A DNA stretch of 54,003 nt from a bacterium (GCA_022711315.1 JAKLFG010000011.1:1-54003), one strand, 5' to 3'. Positions 16,920-25,294 are shown, counted from the first letter of the stretch. The notes: generated from the sequence alone by a model not told the origin. Numbers and translations are program-made.

Positions 16920-18280
16920 CCGCCGGGCACGGGAACGACCAGAACGCCTTTCAGGACCTGCTTCCCGAATTCCTCGAGGAGGCGCAGGAACTGCTCGCGA
17001 TGCTCGAAGCGGCGCTCCTGCAGGTGGAACAGGCGCTGACCGACCGGCGCCCCCCGGAACCCGAAACGCTCCAACGGCTGTTCCGCGTCACCCATACCCT
17101 GCGCAGCGCCAGCGGCTTCATCGGCCTCGCCGCCGTGGAGCGGACCGCCGCCGCGATGGAGGATCTTTTCAACTTCATGCGCAACGGCGATCTGTCGCCC
17201 GACAAGACGCTGACCGCGGCCGCCTTTGAGACGCTCGATCACATCAAGAAGATACTCGTCGGTCAGACCCCGGGCACCGATGACGCAGAGGGCGAACGCC
17301 TCGCCGTCGCGCTCGAAGCCGCGACCTCGGCACGCATAGCCGACCGTACCCGGGAAAGCGCCGCCCGCGTGGTGTCGCCGGGCGAACTATTGCACGGGCT
17401 CCCCTTCCGGGTATCGGCCTACGCCATCGAGAGGAAGACACGCAAAGGGAACTTCTTCATCGTCACGACGATGCTCGACGGACCGCTGGACGAGCGCCGG
17501 AAGATATCCATGGAGGCGTCGTCCGCACTCGGCTCGATGGGTGAGATCGTCGACACGGTCACCATAACGGGCGATCCCGACACCCCCGACCGGACCCATT
17601 TCCTCTACCACACGCTGATCGGCGAAAAGGCGCTTCGCGAAACGCTCTCCTCCCTCGCCACCGAGGTGGACATCAGCAAGGTCGACCACGCGCAACTCGC
17701 CAAGGCGGCGGCGGACCTGCCCCCTGAGCCGGCCCCCCGCCCGGAACGCCGCGCCGCGACCGCTCCAAGGAACCCGGACAGGCCCGTTGCCGTCGGGACC
17801 GAAAGCACGACGACCGAACAACAACCGGATACCGCCGGCACCTCGCCGTGGGACGACTGCTCCGACTTCGTGACCTTCTTCATAGAGCAGGAACTGTACG
17901 CCGTCCCGATATTCCTCGTCCACGACATCAAGGAGACCATGCCCTTCTCGCGCCTCCCCAATCAGCCACCGCACCTCCTCGGCGTCATCAACCTGCGCGG
18001 CAATGTGCTCCCGCTCTTCGATCTGCGCCGTCTGCTCGGCATGCCGCCCCGTCCCTTCGACCGGAAAACGGTCATCATCATACTCGACATCGCCGGGAAG
18101 AAGACCGGGTGCGTGGTCGATGCGATCAGCGATGTCGTGACGCTGGAGCCGGGTGACAAGCAGGCCAAGCCGCTCCTCGGTCGCCGGACCACCGCCGAAT
18201 ATGTGCGGTTCATAGGAAAGGACCAGCGGACCGGCGCGTTCCTCATCGTGCTGGACATCGAACGGATGCTTTCGAGATAG
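16916..18280 (+). CDS. Hpt-CheW fusion protein without a kinase domain
   Basis: This 454-aa protein begins with an Hpt-like helical domain carrying H60 in RVTHTLRSASGF, has a middle domain (about 155-260) of unknown type with a Pro-rich linker (about 265-310), and ends with a complete CheW domain (HLLGVINLRGNVLPLFDLR). There is no P3 dimerisation or HATPase region, so it cannot phosphorylate itself. The Hpt motif differs from CheA (LRSAS in place of LKGGS), but the histidine is kept. It may accept phosphate from the neighbouring CheA or act as an alternative scaffold. It sits between cheW and cheR and overlaps the former by 4 nt. Confidence 0.85.
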   Translation: MTAGHGNDQNAFQDLLPEFLEEAQELLAMLEAALLQVEQALTDRRPPEPETLQRLFRVTHTLRSASGFIGLAAVERTAAAMEDLFNFMRNGDLSPDKTLTAAAFETLDHIKKILVGQTPGTDDAEGERLAVALEAATSARIADRTRESAARVVSPGELLHGLPFRVSAYAIERKTRKGNFFIVTTMLDGPLDERRKISMEASSALGSMGEIVDTVTITGDPDTPDRTHFLYHTLIGEKALRETLSSLATEVDISKVDHAQLAKAAADLPPEPAPRPERRAATAPRNPDRPVAVGTESTTTEQQPDTAGTSPWDDCSDFVTFFIEQELYAVPIFLVHDIKETMPFSRLPNQPPHLLGVINLRGNVLPLFDLRRLLGMPPRPFDRKTVIIILDIAGKKTGCVVDAISDVVTLEPGDKQAKPLLGRRTTAEYVRFIGKDQRTGAFLIVLDIERMLSR

Positions 18281-18282
18281 CG

Positions 18283-19116
18283 ATGCTTGAGATCAAGAAA
18301 TTCGTTCTCACCGACGAGGAGTTCAACAAACTCAGGCGGCTGGTGTTCGACACCGCCGGCATCAGTTTGTCCGACGCCAAACGGGAACTCGTGGTGTCCC
18401 GTTTCTCCCGGCGGTTGCGGGCGCTCAATCTCTCGACCTTCGGCGACTATTACCATTTCGTCATATCCCCCGAGGGCCAGAGCGAGATACAGAACTTCAT
18501 AAACTCCATCACGACCAACAAGACCGACTTCTTCCGCGAGACCCACCATTTCGACTTCCTGCGCGACCAGTTCGTCCCGGCGTGCGTCCGGAGCGGCCGA
18601 CGCGAGGTGGCGGTCTGGTCGGCCGGCTGCTCCACCGGCGAGGAACCCTACACCATCGCCATGGTCCTGCACCGTCATCTGGCCGAGCCGCACGGGATCC
18701 GCGTGAGGGTGCTGGCGACCGACATCGACACCCATGTGCTCGATGTCGCCCGCAACGGCGTCTACGAGGAACGGCAGATACGGCTCATCCCCGAAGACCT
18801 GCAACACCGGTATTTCCTGCGCGGCAAGGGGGAGAGCGCCGGGCTCTACAAGGTCAAGGAGGACCTCCGCGAGATGATCTCCTTCCGCCAGATCAACTTC
18901 GTCGCCGAGCAGTATCCGGTCTCCTCGCTGTTCGATGTCATCTTCTGCCGGAATGTCGTCATCTATTTCAACAACCAGACCAAACAGCAGGTGCTCAGCC
19001 GCCTGGCCGGGTATCTGGTGCGCGGCGGCTTTTTCATCATCGGGCACAGCGAGACCCTGTTCGACATGGTCCCCGGACTGACCTATATAAAGAACACCGT
19101 TTACCGGAAGGATTGA
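18283..19116 (+). CDS. cheR: chemoreceptor glutamate methyltransferase CheR
   Basis: This 277-aa protein has the small N-terminal helical CheR domain, then a Rossmann methyltransferase fold with SAM-binding motif WSAGCSTGEEPYTIA and the motif FDVIFCRNVVIYF. It methylates chemoreceptor glutamates using S-adenosylmethionine, opposing CheB. It starts 2 nt after the Hpt-CheW gene. Its presence implies methyl-accepting receptors elsewhere in the genome, since none are encoded here. Confidence 0.94.
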   Translation: MLEIKKFVLTDEEFNKLRRLVFDTAGISLSDAKRELVVSRFSRRLRALNLSTFGDYYHFVISPEGQSEIQNFINSITTNKTDFFRETHHFDFLRDQFVPACVRSGRREVAVWSAGCSTGEEPYTIAMVLHRHLAEPHGIRVRVLATDIDTHVLDVARNGVYEERQIRLIPEDLQHRYFLRGKGESAGLYKVKEDLREMISFRQINFVAEQYPVSSLFDVIFCRNVVIYFNNQTKQQVLSRLAGYLVRGGFFIIGHSETLFDMVPGLTYIKNTVYRKD

Positions 19117-19118
19117 CC

Positions 19119-19721
19119 GTGTACCGATCGTTCAACCGCAAACTCGGGAAAGAGATCGTCATCATACAGCCCGGCGAATTCTATGTCACCGACGCTCCCG
19201 ACGAGGGTATCGCCACCGTGCTCGGTTCCTGCGTCGCGGTCTGCCTGCTCGACACCGGATCGACCGTCCGCGGCATGAACCATTTCATGCTTCCCGGTGA
19301 CTTCCGCAACGAAGAGATCTACCAGAGCAGGAGCGGCCGGTACGGCATGTTCGCGATGGAGAGTCTCATCAACGAGATGATGAAGCGCGGCGCGAAGCGC
19401 GAGAGCCTCGTCGCCAAGATATTCGGCGGCGCCCATGTGCTCAATTTCCGCCGGAGCGACGGCAACATACCCGACGCGAACATCTCGTTCACCCAGACCT
19501 ATCTCGCCTTCGAGGAGATACGGCTCGCCGCCTCCGACATCGGCGGCACCACCGGGCGGAAGGTCATCTTCCTCGGTGAAGGGACCGGACGCGTCCTCGT
19601 GAAGAAACTCTCACCCGAGAGCACCTCGCAGTACATCGATGAGGAGAACCGCTACAAGGCGAAGATATTGCGCAAGAAAAAAGAGGAGATGAGCGGCAGC
19701 ATCACGCTGTTCGAAAAATGA
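19119..19721 (+). CDS. cheD: chemoreceptor glutamine deamidase CheD
   Basis: This 200-aa protein starts at GTG 19119, 2 nt after the cheR stop, behind GGAAGGA. CheD active-site elements are visible: the catalytic Cys in LGSCVAVCL, His in GMNHFMLP and the KIFGGA motif. It deamidates receptor glutamines to glutamates. The C-terminal 30 residues are Lys/Glu-rich and extend beyond the core domain. A much longer open frame continues upstream through cheR, but that part is the antisense-like shadow of cheR. Confidence 0.93.
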   Translation: MYRSFNRKLGKEIVIIQPGEFYVTDAPDEGIATVLGSCVAVCLLDTGSTVRGMNHFMLPGDFRNEEIYQSRSGRYGMFAMESLINEMMKRGAKRESLVAKIFGGAHVLNFRRSDGNIPDANISFTQTYLAFEEIRLAASDIGGTTGRKVIFLGEGTGRVLVKKLSPESTSQYIDEENRYKAKILRKKKEEMSGSITLFEK

Positions 19722-19722
19722 C

Positions 19723-20835
19723 ATGATGGAAGTCCGCAACGAAAAGATAAAGGTCCTCGTGATAGACGATTCGGCGACCGCCCGTCGTGCCATCGAGGAC
19801 ATCATCGCCTCGGCGCCCGACATGCAGGTCATCGGTTCGGCGGCCGACGCCTACGAAGCGCGCGAATGCATGCGCCACACCATGCCCGATGTCATAACAC
19901 TCGACATCGAGATGCCGCGCATGGACGGGCTTACCTTTCTCGACAAACTCATGCGGGCCGTCCCGGTACCGGTCATCATGATAAGTTCGCTCACGCAGGA
20001 ACACGCGGCGGCGACCATGCGGGCGCTGGAACTCGGCGCGGTCGACTATATCGGCAAACCGAACAAGGGAGTGGAATCGGACATCGAGTCCCTTTCGGAG
20101 GAGATCCTCGAAAAGATACGCGTCGCCGCGGATGTCCCGCGCTCGTGGCTCGAACGGCACCGTCTCCGCGGCCGCATGACCATAGCGCCCGAACCGCCGC
20201 TCGACCCGGGCGAATTGGGGCTCGTCCAGTCGGCGACACGCATCACCGATCTGCGACCGCTCATCGCCATCGGCGCGTCGACCGGCGGCACCGTCGCCAT
20301 CGAACAACTCCTGCGGCGGCTCTCGCCGCACCGCATGCCTCCCATACTCATCGTTCAGCATATCCCCCCGCTCTTCTCGCGCTCCTTCGCCGAACGGCTG
20401 AACTCGCTGTTCGATTTCTCCGTCAGCGAGGCGCGACACGGCCACGAACTGAAGCCGGGCGATGTGGTCGTCGCCGAGGGCGGTCGGCACCTCATCGTGG
20501 AGCGCGGCCCCGTGGGTTATACGGTCATCAGCAAAGACGGCCCGCGGGTGAACCGCCACCGGCCCTCCATCGATGTCCTTTTCCGGTCGGTCGCCTCGGC
20601 CGCGCGGGAGAACGCCATCGGCGTCATCCTGACCGGCATGGGAAGCGACGGCGCCAAGGGGCTTCTCGAGATGCACCTCGCCGGGGCCCTCACGCTCGCC
20701 CAACGCCCCGAGGGCTGTCCGGTCTACAGCATGCCGCGCGCCGCGGTCGATATCGGCGCGGTCCGCGCGCAACTCTCGATAGAGGGCATCGCCGCCTACA
20801 TCAATAGGTCGTTCGAGGAGGGCTCTCTGTGGTGA
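19723..20835 (+). CDS. cheB: chemotaxis response regulator methylesterase CheB
   Basis: This 370-aa protein has an N-terminal receiver with D15/D16, phosphoacceptor D61 and the conserved Lys in GKPN, then a linker of about 45 residues, then the methylesterase domain with catalytic Ser (GASTGGT), His (QHIPP) and Asp (GMGSDGA). It removes receptor methyl groups and is activated by CheA phosphorylation. It starts 1 nt after cheD. The stop lies within the start region of the HATPase gene, indicating coupling. Confidence 0.95.
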   Translation: MMEVRNEKIKVLVIDDSATARRAIEDIIASAPDMQVIGSAADAYEARECMRHTMPDVITLDIEMPRMDGLTFLDKLMRAVPVPVIMISSLTQEHAAATMRALELGAVDYIGKPNKGVESDIESLSEEILEKIRVAADVPRSWLERHRLRGRMTIAPEPPLDPGELGLVQSATRITDLRPLIAIGASTGGTVAIEQLLRRLSPHRMPPILIVQHIPPLFSRSFAERLNSLFDFSVSEARHGHELKPGDVVVAEGGRHLIVERGPVGYTVISKDGPRVNRHRPSIDVLFRSVASAARENAIGVILTGMGSDGAKGLLEMHLAGALTLAQRPEGCPVYSMPRAAVDIGAVRAQLSIEGIAAYINRSFEEGSLW

Positions 20836-21323
20836 GCATCGAGCGCATCTACACGATCGACAACGACCTCGATGCGATAAGCGATGTCGTCTCGACCATG
20901 ATGGACGAGATGCGGGCAGCGTTCCCGAAGACCCAGCCGTTCGAGGTCGCCTTGTACGAGGCGATACACAACGCGATAGAGCACGGCAACCTCGCCATCC
21001 CGTTCGCCGAGAAGAAGGCGCTCATCGAAAGCGGTCGTTATGACCAGACGATCGCGTCCCGCCGGCGGACCACCCCCTATGCGGGCCGCGCCGTCCGCGT
21101 CAGGATGCTCCTCTCCGATGATGCGATATCCTTCTCCGTCGCCGACGAGGGCGACGGGTTCGACTGGCGGGCGTGGCTTCCCGATCCCGACACGACCGAA
21201 GCGGCGACCGGCGTGAGCGGACGCGGCATCACGATAATGCGCAGCGTGTTCGACACGGTATCCTACAATGACCGCGGGACCGAGGTCACCCTGACAAAGA
21301 AAAAGGAGCGCCCTGATGCATGA
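20829..21323 (+). CDS. RsbW/SpoIIAB-like HATPase (anti-sigma-type Ser/Thr kinase fold)
   Basis: This 164-aa GHKL ATPase contains the N box EAIHNAIEHGN, G1 box ADEGDGFD and G2 box SGRGITIM, with no sensor or dimerisation domain, as in partner-switching kinases. An insertion of about 35 residues follows the N box. In those systems the kinase phosphorylates a STAS antagonist serine, and two STAS proteins lie at the head of this operon. GAGGAGG sits 8 nt before the first of two adjacent GTG codons, so 20829 was chosen; 20832 is the alternative. The stop overlaps the next gene by 8 nt. Confidence 0.85.
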   Translation: MVSIERIYTIDNDLDAISDVVSTMMDEMRAAFPKTQPFEVALYEAIHNAIEHGNLAIPFAEKKALIESGRYDQTIASRRRTTPYAGRAVRVRMLLSDDAISFSVADEGDGFDWRAWLPDPDTTEAATGVSGRGITIMRSVFDTVSYNDRGTEVTLTKKKERPDA

Positions 21324-23217
21324 ACAAGCGAAAGAGAGCGAAAAGAGACGGGTACTCATCGTCGACGCCGATGAGCAGGTGACCGCCGTACTCGCGCTGA
21401 AACTCCGCCAACAGGGCTACGAGACCCTCTCACTCTCCAGCACCGTCAACGCGCTCGCCATGATACGCGATTTCCTGCCGCACCTCATCATCTCCGAGAT
21501 GGTGCTTCCCGAACTTTCGGGCGTCGATTTCCTCAAACGGATAAAGATGAACCCCGAGACCGCGCATATCCCCTTCATCTTTCTTTCGAGTTCCCGCAAT
21601 GTGGAGGACAAGATCATCGCTCACGAGATGGGCGCCGAGTCCTTCTTCTCCAAACCGATATTCATCAAAGTGCTCATCAACCGCATCAACGATTTCTTTC
21701 AGGAGCGCGACTTCCGCGAGATACTCTCCTCGGTCCACGAACAGGAGACCTTCTCCGGGAGCCTCCAGAACATCTCGGTCATAGACCTGCTCAACATCGT
21801 TCACGAGAACCGGCGGCAGGGACTCATCACGCTCGTCTCGGCCGGCGGCGAGAAGGGGGCCATCCACTTCGCCGATGGCGCACTCGTCCGCATCGAGCGG
21901 GAGGGGGCCGACGACAAGAACGGCGAAGAGATCTTTTACTCGCTTCTGCCGTGGTCGGAGGGCGACTTCACCGTCACCTATACCGCCCACGCGGTCGAGC
22001 CGAACATCACCGAACCCTTCGAACGGCTCATGGTATCGGCCATGAGTTGGCTGTCGGAATATCAGGCCGAGATCGGTGAGATGCCGCCGCTCGATGTCCT
22101 GCTGCACCTCCGGTTCTCCGCCGTCGTCGAACATCTCGCAAAACTCCCCGACACCATCGGCGCCCTTCTCTCTCTCGTACCGAGACCGGGGATACGGGTC
22201 GGTGAACTCATCGAGAAGGGGGGAGACGACCGGAAGCGGACCGTCGAACAGATACGGAAACTGCTGTCGCTCGGCGTTCTGGGGACCGAACCGGACGACA
22301 CGCCGGTCCCCCGCTGGGACATCCCCGTCTGGGCACGACCCGTCACCGCGACCGGACGCCCCGTCGACACCGTGCCGATCCCACCGTCAACGACCGACAA
22401 GAAACTCGCCCCTTCCCCGGCACTCCCGGGGGAGACCGCCGACCTTCCGCCGGTCAGACCGACCGCTCCCGTTCCAAGACCGGCGCCAACACCGGCGCCT
22501 GCCCCACCGGCGCCGGCACCGGTCGAACCACCGGCTGAAAAGACCGCTCCCCCTGAAGACAAGGACGACGGGTCCTTCATAGAAAGTCTCTACCAGGACG
22601 AACCGGCGCCCACACGATCATCCGGCGGCAGGACCCTGCTCATCGCCGCGCTCCTCATCGCGGTGGCCGGCGGCGGTACGGCGCTCTGGTATGTGTTCTC
22701 CCAATCGGCCGAAGAGGTCCCACAGATCGAAGAGCCGGCGACCGCTCCGGTCCCCGACACCGTCGTCGTCGCGCCGGTCGAGCCCCCGCCCCCGCCTGAC
22801 CCGTTCGCCGGCAAGAGCACCGATGAACTGCTCAAGATCGGCATCGAGAGCCACAAAACGGAACAGTATGGCGCGGCCATTGCCGCCTACCGCGCGGCGC
22901 TTAAGGCTCTGCCCGCCGACACGGAACCGGCTCGGGCGACCGCCATATGGAAAAATCTCGCCATCTCGGCCTACGAGGGCGACGATCAGCCGACCGCGCT
23001 CGATGCGGTCGAGCAGGCGCTCGCCGTGGACATCGACGCTGATAAGATAGCGCTGAAGGCGGCGATACTCGAGGAGATGGGACAGTTCGACGACGCGATG
23101 AACGCCTACCGCGCCTTTCTCAAGGACAAGCGCTTCAAGGCGAATAAAAAGGAGTGGATCAAGGAGATAACCGATCTCAAGAAAAAGAAGAAACAGGCAG
23201 AGAAAGAAAAGCAGTGA
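21316..23217 (+). CDS. receiver-PATAN(DUF4388)-TM-TPR protein with Glu at the phosphosite
   Basis: This 633-aa protein starts with a receiver domain in which the phosphoacceptor position is E61 (LIISEMVLPELSG) although D17/D19 and the KP lysine remain, so it is probably not phosphorylated or is locked in an active-like state. Next comes a PATAN/DUF4388 domain (about 135-235, FSGSLQNISVIDLLNIVHENRRQG), a helical region, a Pro/Ala-rich linker (about 350-425), one membrane helix (about 440-458) and a C-terminal TPR-type region (about 500-610) outside or at the membrane. It may carry output from the chemosensory array to an envelope target. It ends in a GTGA overlap with hpt. Confidence 0.85.
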   Translation: MHEQAKESEKRRVLIVDADEQVTAVLALKLRQQGYETLSLSSTVNALAMIRDFLPHLIISEMVLPELSGVDFLKRIKMNPETAHIPFIFLSSSRNVEDKIIAHEMGAESFFSKPIFIKVLINRINDFFQERDFREILSSVHEQETFSGSLQNISVIDLLNIVHENRRQGLITLVSAGGEKGAIHFADGALVRIEREGADDKNGEEIFYSLLPWSEGDFTVTYTAHAVEPNITEPFERLMVSAMSWLSEYQAEIGEMPPLDVLLHLRFSAVVEHLAKLPDTIGALLSLVPRPGIRVGELIEKGGDDRKRTVEQIRKLLSLGVLGTEPDDTPVPRWDIPVWARPVTATGRPVDTVPIPPSTTDKKLAPSPALPGETADLPPVRPTAPVPRPAPTPAPAPPAPAPVEPPAEKTAPPEDKDDGSFIESLYQDEPAPTRSSGGRTLLIAALLIAVAGGGTALWYVFSQSAEEVPQIEEPATAPVPDTVVVAPVEPPPPPDPFAGKSTDELLKIGIESHKTEQYGAAIAAYRAALKALPADTEPARATAIWKNLAISAYEGDDQPTALDAVEQALAVDIDADKIALKAAILEEMGQFDDAMNAYRAFLKDKRFKANKKEWIKEITDLKKKKKQAEKEKQ

Positions 23218-23726
23218 AGGTACTCATCGACGAAACGACCATAGAGCGCCGCGTCACCGAGATGGCGGCCGACATCCGCGCCCTGTACGGCGACACTCCG
23301 TTCACCCTGCTCGTGGTGCTCAAGGGGGCCTTCATGTTCGCCGCCGACCTCGCCCGCCGCATCGGCGCGCCGCATATGCGGATAGAGTTCATCCGCCTCT
23401 CGAGTTATCGCGGCACCTGCTCGACCGGCTCGGTCTCGGTCCCCGCCGGGGAACTCGCGCGCTATGCCGGGCAGGACATACTCATCGTCGAGGACATCGT
23501 CGACACCGGACTCACGCTCGAGGTCTTTTCCAAGGCGCTCACGGGCGCCGGCGCCCGATCGGTCCGCATCTGTTCGTTCCTCGAAAAAAGCGAGGTGAAC
23601 AAGGGCCGCGTGAAGATAGACTTCCTCGGTTTCCCGATACCCGACAAATTCGTCGTCGGCTACGGGCTCGACTGCGACGAAAAGCACCGCGACCTACCCC
23701 ATGTCGCGATATTCGACGAAGACTGA
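23214..23726 (+). CDS. hpt: hypoxanthine phosphoribosyltransferase
   Basis: This 170-aa purine-salvage enzyme forms IMP/GMP from hypoxanthine or guanine and PRPP. The PRPP-binding motif ILIVEDIVDTGLTL and the upstream LKGAFMFAADL and RLSSYRGT regions are typical. The GTG start at 23214 overlaps the stop of the chemosensory TPR protein; the 20 open codons before it belong to the other gene's frame. The overlap means hpt is probably expressed from the chemosensory operon, an unusual setting for a housekeeping gene. Confidence 0.93.
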   Translation: MKVLIDETTIERRVTEMAADIRALYGDTPFTLLVVLKGAFMFAADLARRIGAPHMRIEFIRLSSYRGTCSTGSVSVPAGELARYAGQDILIVEDIVDTGLTLEVFSKALTGAGARSVRICSFLEKSEVNKGRVKIDFLGFPIPDKFVVGYGLDCDEKHRDLPHVAIFDED

Positions 23727-23727
23727 C

Positions 23728-24336
23728 ATGCTCCAGCTGATACGCCCCGGCGTCGCCCTGCCGATCGAAACCATAGCGGACCGCCCGCTCGACCTCCCGG
23801 CGCTCTTCCCGGGCCTTTCCCGCTTCGAGTGCGAGATCGGGTTCTGTTCCGCCATCTTCCTGAACGAGTACGCTAACCGCCACCCCGACACCGGCATACT
23901 CGGCATCGAGAAAAAACGGTCCTACTTCCTGCGCGGCCTGCACAATCTCGAACGGAAACTGAAACAGGACAATGTCCGCATCATCAACTTCGACGCCCAC
24001 CCCGTCCTGCTGATGCTCCTGCCGCCCGGCGCGCTCGACGCCCTGCACATCTATTTCCCCGATCCGTGGCCAAAAAAGCGGCACCAGCGCAACCGGCTCG
24101 TGAACCGTGACAATCTGAAGATGTTCCACGAACGGCTACGACCCGGCGGACGGATACACCTAGCGACCGATCATCCCGACTACGCCGCCTTCATCGAACG
24201 GGAACTGACCGCGATCACGGGACTGTTCGACCGGCTTCCCTACGGCACCGCCGACCGCGAGGTGCTGACCAAATGGGAGAAAAAGCAGATAGAGAACGGG
24301 ATGCCGATCAACTACTATCTGCTGGAAAAACGCTGA
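23728..24336 (+). CDS. trmB: tRNA (guanine-N7)-methyltransferase
   Basis: This 202-aa SAM-dependent enzyme modifies G46 in the variable loop of tRNAs. The signature PDPWPKKRHQRNRLVN and the SAM-site CEIGFCSA identify TrmB. ATG 23728, 1 nt after the hpt stop, gives a normal-length N-terminus; an in-frame ATG at 23701 inside hpt would add nine residues. It ends 14 nt before the 3' end of a convergent tRNA-Leu gene. Confidence 0.92.
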   Translation: MLQLIRPGVALPIETIADRPLDLPALFPGLSRFECEIGFCSAIFLNEYANRHPDTGILGIEKKRSYFLRGLHNLERKLKQDNVRIINFDAHPVLLMLLPPGALDALHIYFPDPWPKKRHQRNRLVNRDNLKMFHERLRPGGRIHLATDHPDYAAFIERELTAITGLFDRLPYGTADREVLTKWEKKQIENGMPINYYLLEKR

Positions 24337-24350
24337 ATGAAAAGAAAAAA

Positions 24351-24437
24351 TGGTGCCGGGAACAGGAATCGAACCTGCACAGGGTTGCCCCCACTAGAAC
24401 CTGAATCTAGCGCGTCTGCCAATTTCACCATCCCGGC
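24351..24437 (-). tRNA. tRNA-Leu (anticodon CAG)
   Basis: An 87-nt type II tRNA. Acceptor stem GCCGGGA pairs with TCCCGGC, the discriminator base is A and the 3' CCA is encoded. The anticodon stem-loop (CTAGA, loop TTCAGGT, TCTAG) gives CAG. There is a variable arm GGG-GCAA-CCC, and the T arm contains GGTTCGATTCC. The long variable arm and length fit tRNA-Leu. T-rich sequence follows the CCA directly and may end transcription. Confidence 0.97.
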
Positions 24438-24443
24438 ACCCGG

Positions 24444-24471
24444 TTGTCAAAAAACCGTTCCCGATTATACT
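24444..24471 (+). promoter_or_regulatory. promoter for the CAP-domain gene, overlapping the tRNA promoter
   Basis: TTGTCA (24444-24449), 16 nt, TATACT (24466-24471), about 35 nt before the ribosome-binding site of the gene at 24514. The -10 box overlaps the minus-strand -10 of the tRNA promoter. Confidence 0.5.
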
Positions 24472-24490
24472 TATCGCCGGGATTTGTCAA
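24464..24490 (-). promoter_or_regulatory. promoter of tRNA-Leu
   Basis: Minus-strand TTGACA (24490-24485) and TATAAT (24469-24464): both boxes are consensus, with a 15-nt spacer. The expected start is about 20 nt before the mature tRNA 5' end. Confidence 0.7.
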
Positions 24491-24513
24491 GAAAGATGAG
24501 ACGAGGCCTCTGA

Positions 24514-25287
24514 ATGCTCTCTTTTCTTTTTCTCCTGACCCTCTCCGAATACGACCTTCTGCAAAAGGCGGCCGACACCGGTTTCCTTTACCGGAATGTC
24601 GCCGTCGAAACGGTCGAGAAATGCCCCGCGAAAGCGACCTGCGTCATAGCCGAGGGAGCGACCTACCTGTTCAAACGGCTCGACACGACCGTCGTCACGC
24701 TTGAAAAGAACGCCGACGGCTTTGCGCTGACCATCACCCCCGACAAGAACTTCACGAACTACCGCCTGTTCATCCGCGAAGGACTTTCGGTGCGCCGTGT
24801 CGAGGTGACGCAGAAACGGGTCACGGTGCTCGACAAGGGATCGGTGACCGCCCTCCAACTGGTCGGCGTCGGCGCGCAGGGACCGGTCGCTCTCTGGCAG
24901 AAGGATATCCGCCCCGCGGCCGCCGAGCCGTTCGCCGGCGACCTCCTCGGTTCGATGAACGCGCTCCGCAAGAAGGCGGACCTGCCGCCGCTCACCGTCG
25001 ATAAAACGCTCGCGCCGTTCGCCGCCGAGACCCTTGCTCGAGTCAAAAAAGGGGATCTTTCGCACTACTCGGGAAGCACCGGGAGCATCCGCCACTCCGG
25101 CGTCCGCGCCAAGGAACTGGGCGAGAACCTCTTCGTAGCGACGACGCTCGAACGGGCGTGGCACATGATGCTCAATTCGCCCTCGCACCTCTACAACATC
25201 CTTTCCCCCTCGTTCCGTCGCTGTTTCGTCGGGACCCTTCCCGCCGAGGGCGGGCTCATCCCCGGCATCGTCATATTCGCCGACTGA
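24514..25287 (+). CDS. CAP/SCP-domain protein
   Basis: This 257-aa protein has a hydrophobic N-terminus (residues 1-10) that may be a short signal or anchor. An N-terminal region of about 145 residues, beta-rich and unrecognised, precedes a CAP (SCP/PR-1) domain with the order NALRKKADLPPLTVDKTLAPFA, DLSHYSG, HSGV...ELGENLF and WHMMLNSPSHLYNI. That layout is the cysteine-free bacterial CAP type. Function in bacteria is mostly unknown; some bind lipids or peptidoglycan-associated ligands. GAGG lies 7 nt before the ATG. The gene is divergent from the tRNA and has a compact shared promoter region. Confidence 0.82.
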   Translation: MLSFLFLLTLSEYDLLQKAADTGFLYRNVAVETVEKCPAKATCVIAEGATYLFKRLDTTVVTLEKNADGFALTITPDKNFTNYRLFIREGLSVRRVEVTQKRVTVLDKGSVTALQLVGVGAQGPVALWQKDIRPAAAEPFAGDLLGSMNALRKKADLPPLTVDKTLAPFAAETLARVKKGDLSHYSGSTGSIRHSGVRAKELGENLFVATTLERAWHMMLNSPSHLYNILSPSFRRCFVGTLPAEGGLIPGIVIFAD

Positions 25288-25294
25288 ACCGCCA

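Noticed and set aside
18582..19118. N-terminal extension of cheD running through cheR
   Set aside because: The extension is out of frame with cheR and is Arg/Pro/His-rich without CheD similarity; GTG 19119 has a good ribosome-binding site.
23701..23727. Upstream ATG for trmB inside hpt
   Set aside because: The added nine residues are the shadow of the hpt C-terminus; ATG 23728 directly after the hpt stop fits the operon pattern better.
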